Shown: positions 16,726 through 24,525 of the stretch, one piece after another
How the letters are laid out: the number at the start of each line of letters is the position of its first letter
How positions within the stretch are numbered: the first letter of the stretch is position 1
From: Pseudarthrobacter sp. fls2-241-R2A-127
GTDB lineage: Bacteria > Actinomycetota > Actinomycetes > Actinomycetales > Micrococcaceae
NCBI RefSeq assembly: GCF_030209355.1
Contig: NZ_JARVSF010000004.1
Coordinates: 62,001-126,000 of the forward strand
Reading direction: 5' to 3'
DNA: 64,000 bases
Program-made: the position numbers and the translations under genes
The notes under the pieces: model-generated
What the model saw: the letters and a program-made list of their open reading frames with translations, nothing else
Database searches by the model: none
What the model was told of the DNA's origin: nothing

Positions 16726-17499
16726 ATGAGCACCCTGGATCCGGCCGTCGCGGCCATGTATGAGGCATCACCTGGCGCAGCGAACGGCTCGGCAGGGGCG
16801 CCGCCGGCGTCTGCCGCACCGGCGGAAGTGGTTGCTCCGGCCGCAGGGCCGGACACCGAGGACGCCGCCCTGGACGTTGATGCGGAGACGGTCGAGGACC
16901 GCCGCCTGCGGTTCGAGCGGGACGCCATGCAGTACGTTGACCAGCTGTACTCGGCTGCGATGCGCATGGCACGGAACCCCTCAGATGCCGAAGACCTGGT
17001 CCAGGAGGCCTACACCAAGGCTTTTTCCGCGTTCCACCAGTACAAGCCGGGCACGAACCTCAAAGCGTGGCTGTACCGGATCCTGACCAACACCTACATC
17101 AACCTCTACCGCAAGAGGCAGCGCGAGCCGCTTCAGTCCAACTCGGACACGATCGAGGACTGGCAGCTTGCCCGCGCGGAGTCGCATACTTCAAGCGGAC
17201 TTCGCTCGGCTGAGGCCGAGGCGTTGGACCACCTCCCGGATTCGGACGTCAAGCGGGCGCTCCAGGACATTCCGGAGGAATTCCGATTGGCAGTCTATTT
17301 TGCCGACGTCGAGGGCTACGCCTACAAAGAAATCTCAGACATCATGAATACGCCCATCGGCACTGTGATGTCCCGGCTCCACCGCGGCCGGAGAATGTTG
17401 CGGGACATGCTCGCGGAATACGCCGCCGAGCGCGGATTCAAAACGGCCGCAGATGCATCGGATGCGGCAGGAAGCAAATCACAGGAGAGCAGGAAATGA
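16726..17499 (+). CDS. sigR: RNA polymerase sigma factor SigR/SigH (ECF, thiol-oxidative stress)
   Basis: An ECF sigma factor of 257 residues from ATG 16726. Region 2 is [38 protein letters not shown] with [21 protein letters not shown] sequence. Region 4 is [38 protein letters not shown] with [15 protein letters not shown]. It should direct transcription of thiol-redox genes when RsrA releases it. The start is uncertain: the frame is open back to 16522, and a start at 16561 would add 55 residues and lie just downstream of the SigR-type promoter. In Streptomyces the autoregulated transcript makes just such an extended, unstable isoform. The stop overlaps rsrA by 4 bases. Confidence 0.9.
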   Translation: MSTLDPAVAAMYEASPGAANGSAGAPPASAAPAEVVAPAAGPDTEDAALDVDAETVEDRRLRFERDAMQYVDQLYSAAMRMARNPSDAEDLVQEAYTKAFSAFHQYKPGTNLKAWLYRILTNTYINLYRKRQREPLQSNSDTIEDWQLARAESHTSSGLRSAEAEALDHLPDSDVKRALQDIPEEFRLAVYFADVEGYAYKEISDIMNTPIGTVMSRLHRGRRMLRDMLAEYAAERGFKTAADASDAAGSKSQESRK

Positions 17500-17756
17500 G
17501 CGACTGCCAGGGATTGGGCGATTGCGACGACACACGGATGCAACGCATCTACGAATACCTTGACGGGGCGCTGACCCGCGAGGACCTGACCGAAATCAAG
17601 AACCACTTGGACGACTGCCCTGAGTGTGCGCAGCAGTATGACCTGGAGTGCGTCATCCGCAACATGGTCAAGCGCTCCTGCACGGAGTCCGCGCCGGACA
17701 ACCTGAAGAACGCCATCCTGGACCGGATCCACGCCATCCGCCCGGTGGAGGCGTAG
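17496..17756 (+). CDS. rsrA: Zinc-binding anti-sigma factor RsrA
   Basis: An 86-residue redox-sensing anti-sigma factor. The ZAS motif HLDDCPEC gives His37, Cys41 and Cys44, and Cys10 provides the N-terminal ligand. This matches the H37/C41/C44 layout of Streptomyces RsrA. Under oxidation, disulfide formation expels zinc and frees SigR. Another cysteine pair (Cys52 and Cys61 region) is present. The ATG overlaps the sigR stop, so the pair is translationally coupled. It is followed by a strong terminator. Confidence 0.93.
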   Translation: MSDCQGLGDCDDTRMQRIYEYLDGALTREDLTEIKNHLDDCPECAQQYDLECVIRNMVKRSCTESAPDNLKNAILDRIHAIRPVEA

Positions 17757-17790
17757 GAAAGCGACGCACCGGCGGACTCTGGCCGCCGAC

Positions 17791-17834
17791 AGCAAAGGAC
17801 CCCGCAAGCCGAATGGCTTGCGGGGTCCTTTGCT
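17791..17834. terminator. 20-bp perfect hairpin between convergent rsrA and bL37
   Basis: Bases 17791-17810 and 17815-17834 are perfect inverted copies around a 4-base loop (GAAT). The stem core is GACCCCGCAAGCC, with AGCAAAG at the outer end giving T-rich sequence on either strand. It can terminate both the sigR-rsrA and bL37 transcripts. Confidence 0.88.
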
Positions 17835-17858
17835 TGAACCGTAGTCCCTGGCATTTGC

Positions 17859-17933
17859 CTAGGTGTTGGGGCGCTTCCCGTGGTTCGCGCCGCCACGCTT
17901 ACGGTCACGACGCTTGCGTGCACGCTTGCTCAT
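17859..17933 (-). CDS. 50S ribosomal protein bL37 (24 residues)
   Basis: A 24-residue, extremely basic protein (MSKRARKRRDRKR..., ending ANHGKRPNT) with a perfect AAGGAGG ribosome site six bases before its ATG. The pattern K-R-x-R-K-x-R-D-R-K followed by ANHGKRPN matches the small protein bL37 of mycobacterial 50S subunits (AURKAIP1/COX24-type). It faces the sigR-rsrA operon and shares its terminator. A 13-bp palindrome (CCACATGATGTGG, 17982-17994) lies about 50 bases upstream, with unknown meaning. The assignment is by recalled family similarity. Confidence 0.85.
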   Translation of the reverse strand: MSKRARKRRDRKRGGANHGKRPNT

Positions 17934-18051
17934 AGCTGGCCTCCTTACTGTTGGTACTCAAAAGAGCTGCCCTCCAGTCTCCCACATGATGTGGCGCCCC
18001 GCGAACCGGAGCAGCCGGATGGCCTGCGGTGGTGCGGCGGAGTGGCGCGGC

Positions 18052-18513
18052 CTAGCTGTGGAGCGTGCTGCTGATGGCTGACCGGGCTTGTTCAAGGACA
18101 AGCCGGACCTGATCAAGTGCCACCGCGTTCAGGGGCCCGTGCGGGGACTGGCCTTGAAGGTCCGCACGGATGCCATCACCGAATTGCTGCAGCATCAGCT
18201 CTACGGCAAGCCGCTGCACGGACGCGGAGATGCCGCGTTCCACCGCTGCGAGGTCCACCCGGCGCCGGTTCAGCTCGGCAACTCCGGCTGCCGTGATGCA
18301 GTACGTGGTACGTCGCCCGGAAGGCTCAGTTGATACCAGTCCTTCCTCCTCAAGCTTGCCCAGCCGTGGGTAGATTGTTCCTGCGCTGGGCGAGTATGCG
18401 CCTTCGAACCGGCCCTCGAGCGCCTTGATGAGCTCGTACCCGTGCTTGGGTCCGCCCTCGAGCAGGGCAAGCAGGTACAAGCGCAACGCACCGTGTGCGA
18501 AGACGGGCGGCAT
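18052..18513 (-). CDS. PadR family transcriptional regulator
   Basis: A 153-residue regulator with the PadR winged helix: LRLYLLALLEGGPKHGYELIKALE, then YSPSAGTIYPRLGKLEEEGLV and GRRTTYCITAAGVAEL. A helical C-terminal dimerisation segment follows. PadR proteins usually repress the operon they belong to. Here the ATG shares one base with the stop of the DUF4097 gene upstream, so the two are one transcription unit. A GCGATATATCGC palindrome at the operon promoter is the probable operator. The start is ATG 18513; the longer frame to 18651 only reads through the upstream gene. Confidence 0.9.
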   Translation of the reverse strand: MPPVFAHGALRLYLLALLEGGPKHGYELIKALEGRFEGAYSPSAGTIYPRLGKLEEEGLVSTEPSGRRTTYCITAAGVAELNRRRVDLAAVERGISASVQRLAVELMLQQFGDGIRADLQGQSPHGPLNAVALDQVRLVLEQARSAISSTLHS

Positions 18514-19340
18514 CAGCCGTGTGCTTCCCCGCTGCCGGAGGCCGGGGCGTGGACAATGGACGTCCTGCCGGACACCGAGTTGGTCCTGACCAGCATCAAC
18601 TGCCCGTCCGGCCCGGCAATCGTCTCCACTTTTCCGTTGGCCAGGAAGCACTGCTGGCCGTCAAGGACCACCGCTCCGCCGGCCGACTTGGCTACGATAT
18701 CGACGCCGACATCGTGGGGGAGCTGGATGGTGAGGTCTCCGGAGACGGAGTTGGAACCGAAATCATGGGTGAAGCCAAGGAGTTCGAAACTGAGGTGGCC
18801 GCTGACGGTGTTCGTCCGCACGTTGGTGAAGTGTCCGGACGCGGTTACCGCCCCGGAGACGCTCTTGACCGTGAGGACGCCGCGGTGGTCCCTGACGGCG
18901 GCCGTACCGCTGACAGTGTTGACCTGCAGGTCACCGGAGGTACCGTCCGCCACGACGGAGCCCGACACCGTATTGAGGCGGACATGGGCGGCGACGCCGG
19001 AGACCACTCCCTCGCCACTGACGGTGCCAACTTCCACCTCGACGCCCGGTGGAACGGAGATGCTGATCACTGCCGAGTTGTCGCTGCTGTGATTGACGGT
19101 TTCCATCAAATTCTTGAACCATCCCTGCGGACCATTCAGCTGGTGCCGGACCTCCACCCGGCCGCCACTGGCCGAAACCGCCACGGGGTCCCCGTGGACC
19201 TCCGAGATCTCAACCCGCACATACGGCCCGGCATGGGCCGTCACGGTGAACGTGCCGCGCACCATGCCCAGCTTCAGGGCTGTGGCGTCCCCGATCTCGA
19301 TGGTTTGCGGGCCTTGCACACTCCAGTTTCCGTCAGCCAT
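18513..19340 (-). CDS. DUF4097 family beta-strand repeat protein
   Basis: A 275-residue protein built of repeating short strands with the core (T/S)VSG: VGTVSGEGVV, LNTVSGSVVA, VNTVSGTAAV, VKSVSGAVTA, TNTVSGHLSF, SNSVSGDLTI, TNSVSGRTSI, about every 19-20 residues. This predicts a right-handed beta-helix-like solenoid typical of DUF4097 (putative adhesin). It has no signal peptide or membrane segment, so it is probably cytoplasmic; function is unknown. GGAGGGG sits just before the ATG. It is co-transcribed with the PadR regulator, an arrangement common for envelope-stress modules. Confidence 0.85.
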   Translation of the reverse strand: MADGNWSVQGPQTIEIGDATALKLGMVRGTFTVTAHAGPYVRVEISEVHGDPVAVSASGGRVEVRHQLNGPQGWFKNLMETVNHSSDNSAVISISVPPGVEVEVGTVSGEGVVSGVAAHVRLNTVSGSVVADGTSGDLQVNTVSGTAAVRDHRGVLTVKSVSGAVTASGHFTNVRTNTVSGHLSFELLGFTHDFGSNSVSGDLTIQLPHDVGVDIVAKSAGGAVVLDGQQCFLANGKVETIAGPDGQLMLVRTNSVSGRTSIVHAPASGSGEAHG

Positions 19341-19354
19341 GGTCCCCTCCAGAG

Positions 19355-19406
19355 GCGATATATCGCGTTGGCCTTCAACCTAGCCGCGCCGCCCTGCGCC
19401 GGTCAA
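19355..19406 (-). promoter_or_regulatory. Promoter and PadR-type operator of the DUF4097-padR operon
   Basis: On the minus strand, TTGACC (19406-19401), an 18-base spacer and TAGGTT (19382-19377) form a good housekeeping promoter. Just downstream, the perfect 12-bp palindrome GCGATATATCGC (19366-19355) sits over the expected transcription start. AT-rich ATATAT dyads in an otherwise GC-rich region are typical PadR operators, so autorepression is likely. Confidence 0.7.
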
Positions 19407-19422
19407 GGCATCCTGTCCATGC

Positions 19423-20022
19423 CTACTGCGGGGCGTCCATCCCCAGCCACTGGAACCAGCCGCGGTGGAGCACCAGCCAAGCCATGAGGCCATATCCGGC
19501 CTGGCCCGGGGTGCCCCCGTTTGCGGCGAGGTCCTGGCGCCACTGTTCGTGGTTCAGCAGTGGCGAGAAGGTATCGACGTAAAGGTGCTTGCGCCGGGTG
19601 GTGACGTCGGCGAAGGCGGTGTTCAGTTCGTCCAGCCTGCGGTTCTGGGCCGGATCGAGGGTGGGCGGGGGTCCGACGACGAAGACCTCGATGCGGTTCT
19701 GCGAAGCCGAGTCCAGGATGTTGGCCAGGTTCAGCCTGCTCCGCGCGGTCGAGAGGCCGAATTCGATGTCACGTCCGGACAGGCCGATGACCAAGCGGTT
19801 CTCCGCCTGGTTGCTGAAGCGCCGGCCAGCTTCGTCCAACCACCGGGCCGCAAGCCCCTCGGTACCTTCCTGCGGACAGGGGAGGGCATAGCTTTCCAGC
19901 AGCATGCCGTCCTGGGGAGTGCGGGCCAGGACGCGGCCAAGCCAGCCCAGCGCCCGGGGGTCGCCCAGTCCGGCCAGCAGTTCGTCTCCTACAGCTGCGA
20001 TCCGCAGCTTCCTGTCTTCCAC
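19423..20022 (-). CDS. SGNH/GDSL-like hydrolase family protein
   Basis: A 199-residue protein beginning RKLRIAAVGDELLAGLGDPRALGWLGRVL, which resembles SGNH block I with Glu in place of the nucleophilic Ser (GDEL rather than GDSL). IEVFVVGPPPTLDP fits the central strand and loop, and DTFSPLL with a late LAANGGTPGQAGYGLMA resembles the C-terminal block, though without an obvious catalytic DxxH. The missing Ser suggests altered or lost hydrolase activity. GTG 20022 is chosen because AGAGGA precedes it. The longer frame to 20100 has a Cys/Gly-rich, unlikely N-terminus. Confidence 0.7.
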   Translation of the reverse strand: MEDRKLRIAAVGDELLAGLGDPRALGWLGRVLARTPQDGMLLESYALPCPQEGTEGLAARWLDEAGRRFSNQAENRLVIGLSGRDIEFGLSTARSRLNLANILDSASQNRIEVFVVGPPPTLDPAQNRRLDELNTAFADVTTRRKHLYVDTFSPLLNHEQWRQDLAANGGTPGQAGYGLMAWLVLHRGWFQWLGMDAPQ

Positions 20023-20113
20023 GCGTTCCTCTTTACTTCCGAACCGGCCGCAGCCTCCGTTGCCGCCGCAGCTGCGGAGGTACGGGGCGGCGCTGTCCAA
20101 CCATTAAACAGAA

Positions 20114-20155
20114 CTGCCCGGCCGGACGCTGGTATTTCGACGTCCGGCCGGGCAG
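20114..20155 (-). terminator. Intrinsic terminator of kgd
   Basis: Bases 20114-20128 and 20141-20155 form a 15-bp perfect GC-rich stem with a 12-base loop, followed on the minus strand by TTCTGTTT. It begins nine bases after the kgd stop codon. Confidence 0.85.
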
Positions 20156-20164
20156 CCTTACGGG

Positions 20165-23100
20165 TTACTTCCGTGCAAATGCCTGCTTCAGCAGCAGATC
20201 CTGTTCCGCGGCGTGCCGCTTCATCGAACCTGCAGCCGTGGAGGCGGACGCCGGCCGGGATACCAGGCGGACCCGGCGGTCCAGGGCTTCCGGCAGGTTC
20301 AGCCCGATGAACGGCCACGGGCCCTGGTTGGCAGGCTCGTCCTGGGCCCACACGACATCGGCGTTCGGGTACTTGGCAAGCTCCGCCGCGATTTCGGCGT
20401 GCGGCAGCGGGTAGAGCTGCTCAACGCGCACGATCGCGGTGGTCTTGTCACCGGTCTTCTGGCGGGTGGACAGGAGATCGTAGTACAGGCGGCCGGAGAC
20501 CAGGATCACGCGTTCGACGGCGGTGGCCGGCAGCTGCTCGTGCTCGCCGATGACCGGGCGGAAGGCTCCGGTGGTGAAGTCCTCCACGGACGAAGCGGCA
20601 GCCTTGAGGCGCAGCAGCTGCTTGGGCGTGAAGATGATCAGCGGCTTGCGCGGGCGGCTGTACGCCTGGCGGCGCAGCAGGTGGAAGTGCGAGGCTGCCG
20701 TGGTGGGGTTTGCCACGATCATGTTGTCTTCCGCGCACAGCTGCAGGAAGCGCTCGATCCTCGCCGACGAGTGGTCCGGGCCCTGGCCTTCGTAGCCGTG
20801 CGGGAGCATCAGTACCAGCGAGGAGCGCTGGCCCCACTTCTGTTCCGCGGAGGAGATGAACTCGTCGATGATGGTCTGCGCACCGTTGACGAAGTCACCG
20901 AACTGGGCTTCCCACAGGACCAGCGCGTCCGGCCGCTCCACGGAGTAGCCGTATTCGAAACCCATGGCCGCGTATTCGGACAGCAGCGAGTCGTAGATCC
21001 ACAGCTTGGCCTGGTCATCAGAGAGGTTGCCCAGGGGCAGCCATTCCTTGCCGTTGGCGCGGTCGTGGAAGACGGCGTGGCGCTGGACGAAGGTGCCGCG
21101 GCGCGAATCCTGGCCGGCGAGGCGGACAGGAACGCCTTCCATGATCAGGGAACCGAAAGCTGCGATCTCGCCGAAGCCCCAGTCGATGCCGCCTTCGCGG
21201 GACATCTGCTCGCGCTTCTCGAGCAGCTGCTTGAGCTTGGCGTGGACAGTGAAGCCCTCGGGGACCTCGACGTGGGCCTTGCCAATCCGGGCAAGGGTCT
21301 CAGCGCTGATGGCGGTGGCGACCGGTGCGCTGACGTTGGAGTCAGACTGCTGTGCCATGGGCCGTTCGATATCGGACACGGCGGCGGAGTCGGCGGTCAC
21401 GATCGGGATCGGCGAGGTCTGCGCGGCATGGGTCTCGGCGAAGACGCGCTCCAGCCGTTCCTGGTAGTCGCGGAGCAACTGCTCGGCTTCTTCCTCGGTG
21501 ATGTCCCCGCGGCCGATCAGCGACTCGGTGTACAGCTTGCGGACGGAGCGCTTGGCTTCGATCAGGTTGTACATCAGCGGCTGGGTCATCGAGGGGTCAT
21601 CGCCCTCGTTGTGGCCGCGGCGGCGGTAGCACACCATATCGATGACAACGTCCTTGTGGAAGCGCTGCCGGAATTCGTAGGCGAGCTGGCCGATGCGGAC
21701 CACTGCCTCGGGGTCGTCGCCGTTCACGTGGAAGACCGGTGCCTGGATCATCTTGGCGACGTCGGTGGAGTACGTGGACGAACGCGAGGACGACGGGGCC
21801 GTGGTGAAGCCCACCTGGTTGTTGACCACCACGTGGATGGTGCCACCGGTGCGGTAGCCGCGCAGCTGGGAGAGGTTGAGCGTCTCGGCCACGACACCCT
21901 GGCCGGCGAAGGCGGCGTCGCCGTGGACCATGATGGGCAGCACGGGGAAGGACTCGCCCTGGTCCAGGCGGTCCTGCTTGGCACGGACAATGCCCTCGAG
22001 GACGGAATCGACGGCTTCAAGGTGCGAGGGGTTGGCGGCCAGGTAGACCTTGGTCTCCTTGCCGTTATCCGACGTGAAGGTGCCCTCGGTGCCCAGGTGG
22101 TACTTGACGTCACCCGAACCCTGGACGGAGCGCGGATCCTGGGTTCCTTCGAACTCGCGGAACACCTGGGCGTAGGTCTTGCCGGCGATGTTCGTCAGCA
22201 CGTTAAGGCGGCCGCGGTGCGCCATTCCGATGGCAACTTCGTCCAGGCCGTCGTCGGCAGCATCGGACATGATGGCGTCCAGCAGGGGGATCAGCGATTC
22301 GCCGCCCTCAAGCGAGAAGCGCTTCTGGCCCACGAACTTGGTCTGGAGGAACGTCTCGAAGGCCTCGGCGGCGTTGAGCTTGGAAACGATCCGGATCTGT
22401 TCTTCGCGGCTGGGCTTGGAATAGGGGTGCTCAAGCTGGTCCTGGAACCATTTGCGTTCGGCCGGCTCCTGGATGTGCATGTACTCGATGCCGGTGGTGC
22501 GGCAGTAGGCATCGCGCAGGACGCCCAGGATGTCGCGGAACTTGAGCATCGGCTTGCCGCCAAAGCCGCCGGTGGGCCACTCGCGGTCCAGGTCCCACAG
22601 GGTCAGGCCGTAGGTGAGGACGTCCAGGTCGGGGTGCTTGCGCTGGACGTATTCCAGCGGATCGGTGTCCGCCATCAGGTGTCCGCGGACGCGGTAGGAG
22701 TGGATCAGCTGCTGGATCCGGGCCACCTTGTTGATCTCGTCGGCGGGGTCCACCTGGAGGTCGGGGCTCCAGCGGACGGGCTCGTACGGGATGCGGAGCG
22801 CTTCGAAGATCTCGTCGTAGAAGTTCTGGGCGCCGAGCAGGAGCTGGTGGACCAGCTTGAGGAACTCGCCGCTGCCTGCGCCCTGGATCACGCGGTGATC
22901 GTAGGTGGAGGTCAAGGTGAGGACCTTGCTGATGGCGTTCTGCGCAATGATCTTTTCGCTGGCGCCCTGGAACTCGGCCGGGTAGTCGAGGGCGCCAACG
23001 CCGATGATGGCGGCCTGGCCCTTCGAAAGGCGGGGTACCGAGTGGACGGTACCGATGCCGCCCGGGTTGGTGAGGGACACTGTGGTGCCCTGGTGGTCCT

Positions 23101-23974
23101 CAGCCGTCAGCTTGCCGTTGCGGGCGCGCTTGATGAGGTCCTCGTAGGTGTGCCAGAACTCGGCGAAGTTGAGGGTTTCGGCCTTCTTGATGTTCGGGAC
23201 CATCAGCAGGCGGGTGCCGTCCGGCTTGGGCATGTCGATGGCGATACCGAAGTTGACGTGCGCGGGCTGGACGGCGACGGGCTTGCCGTCCACTTCGTCG
23301 TAGTACACGTTCATGGACGGGAACTGGGAGAGGGCGCGGATGACGGCGTAGCCGATCAGGTGCGTGAAGGAAACCTTGCCGCCACGGGCACGGGCGAGGT
23401 TGGAGTTGATGACAACGCGGTTGTCGATCAGCAGCTTGGCGGGGATGGCGCGCACGCTGGTCGCGGTGGGAACCTCGAGGCTGGTCACCATGTTGGTGGC
23501 GATGGCCTTGGCAGGGCCGCGAAGGATCGAGACGACGTCTTCTTCGGGAGCCGTGGGGGCCTTGACGTTCTTGGGCAGCTGAGCCGGGATGGGCTGGGCG
23601 CCGGTGCCTGCACCGGTCTTCGTGCCGCCGTCGCGGGCCTCGGTGGCAGGGGCCTTCTTGACCGGGGCCGGAGCAGCCGCGGGTGCGGCAGCGGCGGGTA
23701 CTGCAGGGGGAGCGGCGGGGGCTGCTGCCGGCGACGGTGCCGGCGCGGCGGGAGCCGCCTTCACGACCGGGAGTTCCCGGGTGGCGGGGTGGGCTGCATG
23801 TGCGGAATTTCCATTGGAAGAAGAACCGTTGCCCGAGTCGAAGGATTCAAACAGCGGCCACCACTTGGCGTCCACGGCGTTCTTGTCCTGCTGGTACTGC
23901 TCGTACAGTTCGTCAACGAGCCACTCGTTTCCGCCAAATTCCTCTGGTAGACGGTGGCTTGGCTGCTCTGGCAC
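20165..23974 (-). CDS. kgd: Multifunctional 2-oxoglutarate decarboxylase/dehydrogenase (E2-E1 fusion, Kgd)
   Basis: A 1269-residue TCA-cycle enzyme of the actinobacterial Kgd/OdhA type. Layout: a helical N-terminus (EWLVDELYEQYQQDKNAVD), an Ala/Pro/Lys-rich linker (residues 50-120), an E2 acyltransferase domain (about 130-380) ending with STYDHRVIQGAGSGEFLKL, and the thiamine-dependent E1 part (400-1269). The E1 part has HGDAAFAGQGVVAETLN, NNQVGFTT, FHVNGDDPEAVVR, a YRRRGHNEGDDP loop and MLPHGYEGQGPDHSS. It has no lipoyl domain, as expected, since lipoate is supplied by another E2 in these bacteria. GTG is the start. A 1245-residue frame on the opposite strand is a codon-bias shadow. Confidence 0.96.
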   Translation of the reverse strand: MPEQPSHRLPEEFGGNEWLVDELYEQYQQDKNAVDAKWWPLFESFDSGNGSSSNGNSAHAAHPATRELPVVKAAPAAPAPSPAAAPAAPPAVPAAAAPAAAPAPVKKAPATEARDGGTKTGAGTGAQPIPAQLPKNVKAPTAPEEDVVSILRGPAKAIATNMVTSLEVPTATSVRAIPAKLLIDNRVVINSNLARARGGKVSFTHLIGYAVIRALSQFPSMNVYYDEVDGKPVAVQPAHVNFGIAIDMPKPDGTRLLMVPNIKKAETLNFAEFWHTYEDLIKRARNGKLTAEDHQGTTVSLTNPGGIGTVHSVPRLSKGQAAIIGVGALDYPAEFQGASEKIIAQNAISKVLTLTSTYDHRVIQGAGSGEFLKLVHQLLLGAQNFYDEIFEALRIPYEPVRWSPDLQVDPADEINKVARIQQLIHSYRVRGHLMADTDPLEYVQRKHPDLDVLTYGLTLWDLDREWPTGGFGGKPMLKFRDILGVLRDAYCRTTGIEYMHIQEPAERKWFQDQLEHPYSKPSREEQIRIVSKLNAAEAFETFLQTKFVGQKRFSLEGGESLIPLLDAIMSDAADDGLDEVAIGMAHRGRLNVLTNIAGKTYAQVFREFEGTQDPRSVQGSGDVKYHLGTEGTFTSDNGKETKVYLAANPSHLEAVDSVLEGIVRAKQDRLDQGESFPVLPIMVHGDAAFAGQGVVAETLNLSQLRGYRTGGTIHVVVNNQVGFTTAPSSSRSSTYSTDVAKMIQAPVFHVNGDDPEAVVRIGQLAYEFRQRFHKDVVIDMVCYRRRGHNEGDDPSMTQPLMYNLIEAKRSVRKLYTESLIGRGDITEEEAEQLLRDYQERLERVFAETHAAQTSPIPIVTADSAAVSDIERPMAQQSDSNVSAPVATAISAETLARIGKAHVEVPEGFTVHAKLKQLLEKREQMSREGGIDWGFGEIAAFGSLIMEGVPVRLAGQDSRRGTFVQRHAVFHDRANGKEWLPLGNLSDDQAKLWIYDSLLSEYAAMGFEYGYSVERPDALVLWEAQFGDFVNGAQTIIDEFISSAEQKWGQRSSLVLMLPHGYEGQGPDHSSARIERFLQLCAEDNMIVANPTTAASHFHLLRRQAYSRPRKPLIIFTPKQLLRLKAAASSVEDFTTGAFRPVIGEHEQLPATAVERVILVSGRLYYDLLSTRQKTGDKTTAIVRVEQLYPLPHAEIAAELAKYPNADVVWAQDEPANQGPWPFIGLNLPEALDRRVRLVSRPASASTAAGSMKRHAAEQDLLLKQAFARK

Positions 23975-24077
23975 TTGAAATACGCCTCTTCCATGAGTTT
24001 GATTTCTCTCCGGCCCCCCGGTGCCTCAGCACTTCGATCGAACCAGTCTCTGCGTCCTCTGAACCCAGACCTTTGCA

Positions 24078-24108
24078 AGTCTAGTGAGCATCCTGTGTTA
24101 ACTGCCAA
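24078..24108 (-). promoter_or_regulatory. Candidate kgd promoter
   Basis: TTGGCA (24108-24103), a 19-base spacer and TAGACT (24083-24078) on the minus strand, about 100 bases upstream of the kgd GTG. The spacer is slightly long. Confidence 0.4.
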
Positions 24109-24525
24109 TAAGGGTGACCCAAATCATGAAGTGACGTTCGGTGGCCCTATCGAGGGGTCCGCGGATGGCTCGGCGGGGGCCGCCGGAACATCCGGAACGG
24201 AGCGCTTGCGGCCGGGATTAAGGGCGCTGGGGACCGCCCGGTGCCGCGTCGTTGCGCGGGGCCGCTCCTGTAGACTGAAATCCTTATGGACAGTAAATCT
24301 AGGTGCCGGCCTGGGCGCTGTCAGCGGAGCTTGAAGAGAAGCGCCGCGCAGTCCGCCCCCAGAGCCGGCAAACCCCGACAACGCGCCCATCACCAGAAGA
24401 CGGCCCAGCTTGCCGCAACCCGCACGGACCAGGGGTCGGTTTCGGCCGATCATCCTCCGCCGGGACGACACATCTTTTCCACTCCAGGTTTTGGCGCTCT
24501 CCCTGCGCTCCGGGCGGGATGCTGA
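24109..24525. other. Long intergenic region upstream of the CNNM pair, unassigned
   Basis: About 415 bases between the kgd promoter and the first CNNM gene. Open frames on the plus strand (from 24286 and 24303) have no ribosome site, and their predicted sequences are Arg/Pro-rich without family resemblance. The length and lack of an obvious promoter near 24526 suggest a long 5' leader that might hold a regulatory RNA. I could not match it to a riboswitch class. Confidence 0.3.

Noticed and set aside
17982..17994. CCACATGATGTGG palindrome as a definite operator
   Set aside because: Single occurrence, no recognised regulator; mentioned only in the bL37 entry.
20213..23950. 1245-residue open frame on the plus strand opposite kgd
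   Set aside because: It mirrors the codon structure of kgd, has His/Gln/Gly-rich composition and no family motifs; kgd itself is unmistakable.
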